Assembly: GCF_002105155.1 (NCBI RefSeq)
Contig: NW_019028991.1
Span: forward strand, 372,001-436,000
DNA: 64,000 bases
Direction of reading: 5' to 3'
From: Lobosporangium transversale
Lineage: Eukaryota; Mortierellomycota; Mortierellomycetes; Mortierellales; Mortierellaceae
Under the pieces are notes generated by a model. That model was not told the origin of the DNA and did no database searches. It saw only the letters and a program-made list of their open reading frames with translations. Below, piece by piece: positions 52,501 to 64,000 of the stretch. The position numbers and the translations under genes were made by a program. How positions within the stretch are numbered: the stretch's first letter is position 1; every line of letters starts with the position of its first letter.

Positions 52501-52925
52501 GTGGGCCTCAATGAGTCTTTCCCCTCCTGAGTCTTGCCAGAAGAGCAGCCTGAACTACTACAACCATCGCTATCATGGATCGGATAGCTGGCATCAGGGC
52601 TTCGGCCACCAAATGTATTTTGATCAACAATCTGATCAACATTGGATGTTTGCTGTGGATTAAAGCTTTGGTTCTGGTTCCAGTCTATACTTTTGTTGTA
52701 CATTTGTTGATACTCCTCAATGGCAAAAATCAATCCAGGGCTCTTGACTGAACCCGAGGCTGCAACTCTGGACTCAGCCACTGCTCCCACTCTTTGGGCC
52801 ACTAGGAAGTTAACAGACAAGAGGATAATCAGAAGTTTGATGTGGAGAGATTTCGAGCCTGCGCGAACGCAACGACCATCTGATACTACATGTTGGGAAG
52901 CTTTAGTACTGTGGTCGCCAATCAT
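49547..52925 (-). CDS. Glycoside hydrolase family 3 beta-glucosidase, secreted or membrane-anchored
   Basis: Exons 52318..52925, 52138..52190, 51946..52000, 51603..51820, 51371..51506 and 49547..51278 join in phase to give 933 aa. The N-terminal hydrophobic stretch IKLLIILLSVNFLVAQRVGA begins about 29 residues in and may be an uncleaved signal anchor or a late-start signal peptide. GH3 marks are IPVIYGLDSVHGANYV, IPWVFAPILDI, RVAGCMKHFIGYSA and GMLVTDWQELDRL, where Asp about 422 is the catalytic nucleophile. After the second GH3 domain come AYLPGPWGGHPIAEILSGAV and PSGRIPMTYP, then a fibronectin-III-like C-terminus. The enzyme cleaves terminal beta-glucosyl residues from cellobiose or beta-glucan oligomers. 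A run of Asn-rich sequence at about aa 790-830 is an unusual insert. Confidence 0.92.
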
Positions 52926-52934
52926 GCTTTTTTT

Positions 52935-52968
<34 letters not shown>

Positions 52969-53352
52969 AATGGTAGAAAAGAGTGAATGAAGTGTGAATG
53001 CGATAAGAGCGGAAGAAAGAGTGGAGAGGAATGAGATGGTATTCAAAGCTTTATAAAGCCGCATTCGTCCTACAGACAAGGCACATTTCGCGTTCCTGAA
53101 GAGCAAATATTCCGAATAGGAGAGGTAGATTCCATTCCATGTAGAACTACTTAACTCACATCCAAGCATTGACCTTTACATTATAAAACATAATATTAAG
53201 AAGGAAGAACAACACCCGACGTCATGTCAATCTACTCTTGGCATGAACTTTATTGTTGTTATTGAAATTGTGGTATCAAGGTATTATATACAGGAAGCGG
53301 TTTGATTTGCAATATGCTATCTTTTCTTTTGCAATATACTGTATGTCTTTGT

Positions 53353-54082
53353 TTAGTGCTTGCCACTGATGTGAGTGTAGGGATGCGCAGGTTGGTATGG
53401 TGGGTGCTGAGGCTGAGAAGTAACAGGACCATATCCCTGGCCATAAGTGTAAGTCAACCCTTCCTTGTGGTGCTTCACTTCGCTTGTGTACTTGCTAGCC
53501 ACCCATCCTCCGATTGCCATCAGCACTACTTGGACAGCCGTGCAAATGCCTGTGATGATCATAACCCATCTATAACAGCCATCCACATCCTCGAACAGAC
53601 TATTGGGGTCGTAAGGCCCAAAGTATCTGTCATCGTCCTTCAACAGTTGGGTCCTGCAAAGGCCCATGACTGCCTCTTTCTCACGCGTTGCCAAGAAAAT
53701 GATGTTGATCACAGAGAGTACCGTGACCAAGAAAGTGACAGTCCACCACAGGACCGAGAAATTCTTAGCCAATGCATACTTCTTGAAGAACACGGATATC
53801 AGACCTGCCACACCGAGAAGCCCATAAACACCCGTGGCAATGTATGCTGCGATCCGAGTGGTAGAGTCTTTTCGAAGCAATGAGTGGTAATGTGGTGTTA
53901 ATATAAGTGCTGCAGAGGCGGATAGAGGCATAATAATATTATAAATATCTACCTGTGGTTCCAACTCGGAGAACAGACCAGAGACTGGCGCCTCCAAGGG
54001 CAAGGGCTATCGTCGAAAAAATCGCAACCGCAAAGCGGAATGGGACACAACAGCAGCAGTAGCTTCGATTCGCCTTAGTCAT
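53353..54082 (-). CDS. Four-transmembrane (MARVEL-like) membrane protein
   Basis: Exons 53953..54082 and 53353..53867 join in phase to give 214 aa. Four hydrophobic segments are visible: VAIFSTIALALGGASLWSVL, AYIATGVYGLLGVAGLISVF, NFSVLWWTVTFLVTVLSVIN and VMIITGICTAVQVVLMAIGG. The N-terminus has a CCCC cluster, a probable palmitoylation site, and the C-terminal tail is Tyr/Pro/His-rich (QPQHPPYQPAHPYTH). The layout resembles MARVEL or tetraspan proteins of fungal plasma membrane. The family is not certain. The shorter one-exon start at 54003 would delete helix 1 and is rejected. Confidence 0.8.
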
Positions 54083-54444
54083 AATTGATTCTGTGTAATG
54101 CTTGGATGGTTGAATTAAATGATGATTGTGGTGAGAAAGACAGAGAGAAAGGGGTGTTTTTATACATTTTGGAACACAGTGAAATAGAAAGTCAGGTACG
54201 CGTATAAAAATAGACGAGGCTTGCTATGGCGGTGCTAAAGGTAATGTGAGGCGTAGCAGGGACATCTTCTGAACGAAAGAGTCGATTCTCTGAAAACAAA
54301 CAAACAAACCAACAGAAGGGGCATGTGTGGCAGGGCAGCAAGAGACAAAGAGGAAGCATTTAGAGCTTTGTCAATCAGCACAGCCTTAAACCTTATTCAT
54401 GTAAACAATGAAAAGCATGTAGAGTCTATGCTCTCGTGTGGTTG

Positions 54445-54733
54445 TCACATACACTCCAGTCTCACTGTTTTGCAAAATGTGCAAAAAGTGGATTTTATAT
54501 ACGTTCTGCGATGCTCATTGGCTAGATTCACATTTAATTCAAAATATTTATTCTAAAACCACAATTCAATTGGCTGATTTTTTTGCTTGTCTTTCTGCTC
54601 TCACCCTTTGCCAGCCATTTAAAATAAAAATTTTTGAATTAAATGTGAATCTAGCCAATGAGCATCGCAGAACGTATATAAAATCCACTTTTTGCACATT
54701 TTGCAAAGCATTGAGACTGGAGTGTACATGATA
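54445..54733. mobile_element. Inverted-repeat (MITE-like) element
   Basis: The left arm (about 54445-54558) and right arm (about 54618-54733) are near-identical reverse complements. Long exact blocks include AAAATGTGCAAAAAGTGG and GCGATGCTCATTGGCTAG, with few mismatches near the ends and in the AT-rich inner part. The approximately 60-bp spacer has no ORF. The arms are too long for a simple terminator hairpin; a non-autonomous DNA transposon or an old inverted duplication fits. The mismatches make it older than the 34054 element. Confidence 0.75.
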
Positions 54734-56454
54734 AAATGAATCTTGTCTGAAGTCTCCATCTCACTGCCCTGCTGACGAGCTTTTTCTTTTTTTTTTATCA
54801 CGAATATAATGACTTGCCTCTTGTCTGATCTTCAAAGACCATGACCTACTCTCCATGCTATCGGGGCTCAAGGAGCCGATCCCGATCAGGACATAAGAAA
54901 GGATGATTTTTAACACTAGAAGAAACCGCCGTACAAAAGTGATAGCAGTCCCTTGGAGTGGTCGCTATACACAACAGCATCTTAGGCAAAGGTGGTTAAG
55001 GCGGTCATTAGAAGGCTAAGGACTGCGATGTGACCCTGAATCTGGTTCATGTTATTGATATTGTGAGGGCCTTGCAGGGAGGACATGCACCCGATAAAAG
55101 AATAGCTCTTATGATAGTGAATCATATAGAATGGGTTCCTACCATATTCTCCTTTCAGGCAACATTGACAAGGCAGCAAAGTATAAAGAAAAGAGTGCAG
55201 CCACGGAAACTGTATTCGCTCTTTCTTATATATCCTTTAACGTCAATGTACAGTTAACTGATGCACAAAGTATGGACACAGCCGGCCCTATGTAGACAAG
55301 CAGTTCTACATGAAATACTACAGATGAATGATATCCTAGTTCAAGAACTTGATAAGATCGCTAAAAGTGCAGTCAAGTCACCTTTACAGAAAATTAGTGA
55401 TACTAGCTAGAATAGGCTGGCGTACACCCATTATTACTTTGAGATAGGATAACACTAACGCCAACAGAAGTGTGATTATGCACGAGTACTTCAACCGCAT
55501 CAGTGGACGTAAAAGATCAATGCTTCTTCAAAGCTTCGAGGCGGCATACAATCAGGTCTCATGCTGTTCTCTTTCATTCATGGAGTGCTTCTCATCAACA
55601 TAGAAATACCCTCAGTAAAGGTGTCAATGTACTGCACACTGTAACTGTTGTTTCTTCCTTTGAGCACTAGGTGCTTACTACATGCTGCTGTATCCAATGT
55701 ACAAAAGAGGATGCTAGATATAAAAGTCCATTCAGTGAGGCTGTATCAAAAATTGTGACAAGGTTGACTTTAAGCATGAATGACTCCTGTTACAGTGAGC
55801 AATAAGTGGAACTTGTTATCTTCGATTTAAAAAGATTCTATTCAGGACCCATGGAGCAATGTCTGTATAAATCATTATAACCATAGAAAAAGCAAAATCA
55901 TGTCATTTCTATGTCTGTATAGTTTATTGCACCAGAACCTTGAAAAGCAGAGCCTAAACAAAGCAAGGATCGCTCACCTAGTATTGCTACGATATGGATC
56001 CCATTTTTTCAACCCTTTATGCAGTGCTTCTTCAGAGAATGAGCTTATAATAGCTATTTTCCGCGACCTAACCGACTTTTCCTAAAGGAAACCTCTTTTC
56101 TTGCCATGTAACTGGCACATATTTACCACGACTGGTTTCAAAATGGAAAAGTACATTTTTTCTGAAGGCTCAACGGGGCTTTGAGTATGTCTATATTACA
56201 TCCTGCTGTTTTTATCAAGCTTTGCAACTAATTTTGAAATGATTTTCTAGATTGGCCACATACTATGCCTTATTGCACCCATCACCTAATTGCAAAATTA
56301 GCATTCGTCAGAAAGCGTAAAACCCACTTTAAGTTACGCTTCGGCGCCCGCTAGCGGCTCCAGATGGAGCGATCCCAATTGGGTTTGTTTGAAACGAATG
56401 ACTTTATCTATAGCACTAAGGAGATATCGATATTTCCATAAGGATGAAGTAATT
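54734..56454. other. Gene-poor tract with broken frames
   Basis: No supported gene. Short pieces between 55030 and 56085 read as protein-like text in changing frames and may be transposon relics. Nothing is recognisable. Confidence 0.4.
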
Positions 56455-56457
56455 TAC

Positions 56458-56590
56458 ACGGGCCCGTCGTGCAAATAAACTTTCACTTATAAAAAATTTA
56501 TTTGCACTGCCCCGTACACCTTATATACATGTACACTGCTCCCCCGTGCAAATAAAAAAAAAAATTATTTGTACGGGGTCTCTATTTCAT
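56458..56590. repeat. Palindromic repeat, copy 1 (inverted partner at 58215)
   Basis: It contains TTATTTGCAC and GTGCAAATAA in both orientations, and a hairpin CCCCGTGCAAATAA...TTATTTGTACGGGG. Its reverse complement matches 58215-58316 over the blocks GTACGGGGTCT, TACACTGCTCCCGTACAAAT (approximate) and ACACCTTAT. The pair may be terminal repeats of one degraded element of about 1.86 kb, or two separate MITE copies. Confidence 0.65.
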
Positions 56591-58214
56591 CTACAAGCAG
56601 CAACGTGTATCCTACAGATTACCTAATTCTAGCTTTTTATTTCGAAGGAGATAAGCGAAGGTGAGTCTAGAGTAGAGGGGAGTCTGGAGCTGCGATACTC
56701 ATCGCGCTCTGTCGTATATTCCACAGTATGCAATATTATGATAGAAAAAAATTAGAGTAAAAAACACTAATGCGCTAAAAATTAGCAGTAGAAATTAGTG
56801 GCAATAACGCGCCACACACAGACGCGATAAATCTTTGATATGAATTTTTTAGAACGAACCTTTGTCATCCTACAGATAGATACGTAGTTACCTGGTATAA
56901 GTCCCTCTACCAGAAAATGAATAAATACCCCATGGGTGTGGTGTGTGGACCCATAACTTATTCTCACTTACTTTTCTACTGCTTACTATCTACAAAATAA
57001 AATATTTTTCACGCTCTATTCCGCTCTACAATCACCCGAAAGAAAGTCTGGTCAAAGTGGGTTATTTATTATTTTTTTATTTTAGATCTCTGACAAACAG
57101 CTCATTTGTGACATACAAAAATACTTCATCAACCAAGATGGGATTTTGCGTTTTTATTAATGAGGCCAATGTGGATAATCACTGAAGTTTTTGGACAGTA
57201 CATGCTGACGGAAAACAGCAAGAAATAGGAATGAAGACAGTGCTTCTCTTCATAACCATTTGAAAATTTTATTTTTTTGACCTAACTTTCTTTCAGGTGA
57301 TTGTACAACATGAAGCTAGTCCCTAGACGCAGTGAGCATCTACATGTGCGTGCTACGACCTAAGGCAAGTTCTGGCTATTTTATTGGTGAAAAATCAACC
57401 CTGATTGAACATGATAACAAACTTGGAATGTAATGAGACAAAAATAAGGATCTTTATCAACGTTACAGAAAAGAGTATTTCTGTCCCTTTTCTATCACTA
57501 TAAATCACGGTTATGCTATTAAAGTATTTTAGCTATTTAGATATGGTGATATAGGTAATTATGGCACGATCGGCTTTGAGTGCGGACTGCGCCACCTATC
57601 ATAAGAAAAGTAATCTCTCGGATTACAAACGGGTGAGAGGATAGATATTCCACAAAACAAACTGCGGTCTACCCATTGTATTTTGATGAATTTGATAAAC
57701 AAAAAATAGTACCAAGGACGCTTGAGCTCTTAATAAAGAAGGACAGAGATAAGGACATATAAGAGAAAAAGAAAGAGAGTAGTAACATGGCACGCTATTC
57801 ATCATAGCAATGGGTATGGTAGTATGATTGTTTGAATATCTACCAAAACAAATTACACATTAGAGGATCCTAATAACTGAACTCATCGTTGTGTGCTTAA
57901 TAGTGTACGGAAATACTAAAGATGTATGCACGCGTTAAATGAAAGAAAGCATCGGGGAACCATCCACAATCTATAACAACACGGCCAACAAAAGTGCAAA
58001 GTAAAGCGGCATAGTATATTCAATTATAGATAAATCATTTGTAATTCTGTATTTAGTCCCGGAGTCGCATAAAGGATGCCAACATCTACTCTGGGCTACG
58101 TACGACCTTGATAAGATAAATATCCTGATCAGTATTTTATGCTTGGGTATCGACTCTGGATCTAAGCTTGTGTCGTGGAAGGCTTCCTGGTAGTGGTATT
58201 TAAGACTGAAATAA
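56591..58214. other. Sequence between the inverted palindromic repeats
   Basis: AT-rich and lacking any convincing ORF; no transposase signature could be read on either strand. If the flanking repeats are ends of one element, its coding content is lost. Confidence 0.45.
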
Positions 58215-58316
58215 AGACCCCGTACAAATAAAAAAAAGCGCCTCCGTGCAAATAATTTTTTTTATTTGTACGGGAGCAGTGTAAATAAGGTGTGTACGAG
58301 GCCGTGCAAACACCTT
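58215..58316. repeat. Palindromic repeat, copy 2
   Basis: Inverse copy of the repeat at 56458-56590. It shares GACCCCGTACAAATAA, TTTATTTGTACGGGAGCAGT and AAGGTGT blocks with several indels. It abuts the next inverted-repeat element at 58323. Confidence 0.65.
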
Positions 58317-58322
58317 AGGATT

Positions 58323-58840
58323 AATCTATTTGGCAGCCTAGTTGCCAAATATAGTCAACTTTCAAGACTCTCTTTGGCAGCCCAGTTGCCAAATAACATT
58401 CATTATTTACTTGGCAGCCTACCCAGCGTTATTTGGCCTCTAACTATTTTTTTTTTTTTTTTTTCATTCCTAGGAACCGTATATGTATATAACGCTCATA
58501 CTTCAAATTAATAAAGCTCCCGTCTTCTACGTCATGGTTATGTGTAGTGACATTGTCTTGTCTCATTGAAAACTAATGACTTTTTTTTTCAAGTAGGCCG
58601 CTCATACAGTTTTGGAGGTGCCATTTGGAGATCAATGCCTATGAGAGGTTTTCGCTCGGAGCAAACGCGTCTCACCTGCTACCTAGACGTCTTCAATAAA
58701 TCATTCCCTAACCGTGTACATTGAAGGCTGTTTTGTGAAGATGTCATCGTCGCTGCCCTTAGTACCTCCGGCGGCATTAGCTGTGCAAGGCAATGTATCC
58801 ACAGAACGCTGCCTGTTTTACCACTGATGTTATGACACTG

Positions 58841-58876
<36 letters not shown>

Positions 58877-58992
58877 TGTATTTGGCAGCCCAGCTGCCAC
58901 CCAAGAGTGCGAAGTTAAGTGGCAGCCCCCAGAAGTAGGCTGCCAAATAGAGGCAAAAATTACTATATTTGGCATGGGCTGCCAAATAGATT
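58323..58992. mobile_element. Non-autonomous element with 16-bp terminal inverted repeats and TTTGGCAGCC motifs
   Basis: AATCTATTTGGCAGCC at 58323-58338 is the exact reverse complement of 58977-58992. Inside are further copies of TTTGGCAGCC...TGCCAAAT in both orientations (about 58369-58395, 58411-58436, 58878-58900, 58918-58949, 58966-58972), forming small palindromes. It also carries T-runs at about 58448 and A-runs at about 58843-58872. There is no ORF of note. Subterminal repeats of this kind are usual binding sites for hAT- or Mutator-like transposases. No clear target-site duplication is visible. Confidence 0.6.
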
Positions 58993-59003
58993 GTGAAACG
59001 AAA

Positions 59004-59131
59004 TTGCTCACCTGTGTCCATTCAGATGGACACAGGCGGACACAGGTGGACACAGAAGGATACCAAGTCACAAAATTTTTATATTTCGCTTCACAAATCT
59101 TTTTCCACAAAATGGATTTGTGAAGCGAAAT
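59004..59131. repeat. Short tandem repeat and perfect hairpin downstream of the Crypton gene
   Basis: GGACACAGG(C/T) units repeat at about 59027-59057 and pair with an inverted CCTGTGTCC at 59013-59021. Just after, 59083-59099 and 59115-59131 (ATTTCGCTTCACAAATC and its exact complement) form a 17-bp stem with a 15-nt loop. It could be a structural end of a mobile element; no T-run follows that would make it a Pol III terminator. Confidence 0.6.
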
Positions 59132-59564
59132 AGACAAAATCTTTTTATGGTAGAGACAGTGTTAATGATTAAACATGACAGTTTTTATATTGATGAAGTA
59201 TTCAATTATTTCTGTTATAGTGCGTTGGTAGCCGAGTCGAGTCAAAAATGCTTTGATAGTGCTTTGATGGTGTTTTGTCTTGTTAATAATGTTGACGATA
59301 ATGCTTTTTCCTGGATGATACTTATGCTAAACACCTTGGAATATCACAAATTTCACGACAATGGATTGCTTGTACATTGTATTTTCTCAGCCTCTTTTGG
59401 CTCAAGGATGCAGCCAACAGTTTTCTGCTTCTTGTAGCTCAGTTCATGTCTTGGTATTTCCGACACCATCACTACTTTGTGCTTTATTGCTTAAATTTGT
59501 ATCCGAGGATATATATATATGTATATATAAAAAAAAAAAGAAAAAAAAAATTACCCTTACTCAT

Positions 59565-63501
<3,937 letters not shown>

Positions 63502-63922
63502 TTTGAAAGTGAGCAAGCAGGAATGAACCTTTGAAAATGCGAATGTGCCGTTATTTTTCTCAGTTTTAGTCAGGGGAGAGGGTAAGTCTACTCTGTGTAT
63601 TGTAGGTTTTATTGTTTTATTGTGTATATGAATGTATGGAGGAATGAAGGCGTGAAATAAAGAAGAAAGAAAGAGATCTTTAGCATGCCATGATGACATT
63701 GTTAAAATTTCGATGGATTTGATGTCAATTCAAATTTCAGGACAAGTGTCGGAGTAAAAGCCACAAAACGGACACATGTCTTGTACGTACAGACATGAAA
63801 CATAATACCCTTAAATGGAAAAAGGACTGGATTTGGCATCATAATCCATTATAGATTAATCCAAACAAAACACTCCCATGGAAGTAACTTCATCCTTATC
63901 GTTATGTAAAAAGAAATGAAGT

Positions 63923-63993
63923 TCCCAATCCGGGGTTCGAACCCGGGCCGCCTCGGTGAAAGCGAGGAATCCTGACCACTGGACCAATTAGGA
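63923..63993 (-). tRNA. tRNA-Glu (anticodon UUC)
   Basis: The minus strand folds as a full cloverleaf. Acceptor TCCTAAT pairs with ATTGGGA (one G-T). A D-arm carries AGTGGTCA. The anticodon stem CCTCG/CGAGG has loop CTTTCAC, giving anticodon TTC. The T-arm is CCGGG-TTCGAAC-CCCGG, with the A- and B-box internal promoters in place. There is no intron. The gene ends just inside the right edge, and the CCA is not encoded. It lies about 420 bp upstream of the Crypton gene, transcribed in the same direction. Confidence 0.97.
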
Positions 63994-64000
63994 AGCTCTT

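Noticed and set aside
54300-54320. AAACA-type short repeats that could suggest a CRISPR-like array
   Set aside because: Simple low-complexity repeat; no spacers, and the genome is eukaryotic.
59004-59131. Reading the hairpin as a transcription terminator
   Set aside because: Intrinsic hairpin terminators are a bacterial device; in this nuclear locus no T-run follows.
63502-63699. Upstream in-frame start for the Crypton gene at 63699
   Set aside because: It would add 66 residues of hydrophobic, leader-like text with no conserved features; the Met at 63501 precedes the charged N-terminus normal for the family.

Overview
The window is nuclear DNA of a filamentous fungus. Genes carry many short introns of about 50-150 bp with GTAAGT/GTATGT-type donors. 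Non-coding DNA is AT-rich and full of long A/T homopolymers. The gene set is fungal: a Crypton-type recombinase with a GCR1_C-like domain, a GH3 glucosidase and small Cys-rich secreted proteins. The MFE-2 ends in an SCP2 domain, and several decayed ORFs resemble dispersed families I associate with Mortierella. An early-diverging Mucoromycota fungus, probably Mortierellaceae, is therefore my best guess. That placement is inference; no marker gene proves it.

Layout. 0-2.4 kb: the 5' part of a PRA1-family gene (minus, running off the left edge) and ribosomal protein uL5/RPL11 (plus). 3-7.3 kb: two decayed coding blocks, one of unknown family (plus) and a RecQ-like helicase (minus). 7.6-22.8 kb: peroxisomal MFE-2, a single-pass surface protein, an MFS (oxalate/formate-type) transporter, a decayed block and two Cys-rich secreted proteins. 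23-25.6 kb: an intronless LRR-like protein. 26.9-31.9 kb: USP7/Ubp15 deubiquitinase with 14 exons. 32.5-35.2 kb: a Fanzor/TnpB-like remnant and a perfect palindromic MITE. 35.2-39 kb: a NEPRO/RMP1-like protein and a J-domain membrane protein. 39.3-44.3 kb: USP48-like deubiquitinase with 21 exons. 45-49.4 kb: a LisH-CTLH-CRA protein and a two-LIM protein. 49.5-54.1 kb: a GH3 beta-glucosidase and a four-TM protein. 54.4-59.2 kb: a repeat-rich tract with several inverted-repeat elements. 59.6-63.5 kb: an apparently intact Crypton-like tyrosine recombinase. 63.9 kb: tRNA-Glu(UUC).

Multi-exon models were built by hand by matching donors, acceptors and codon phase; every junction listed is phase-consistent. 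Three genes relate to ubiquitin (USP7, USP48, CTLH-type), but they are separately promoted and I see no proof of functional clustering. The most notable items are the intact Crypton, the Fanzor-like fragment, an in-frame UGA followed by a long open frame with a membrane tail in the CTLH gene, and the animal-type domain layout of MFE-2.
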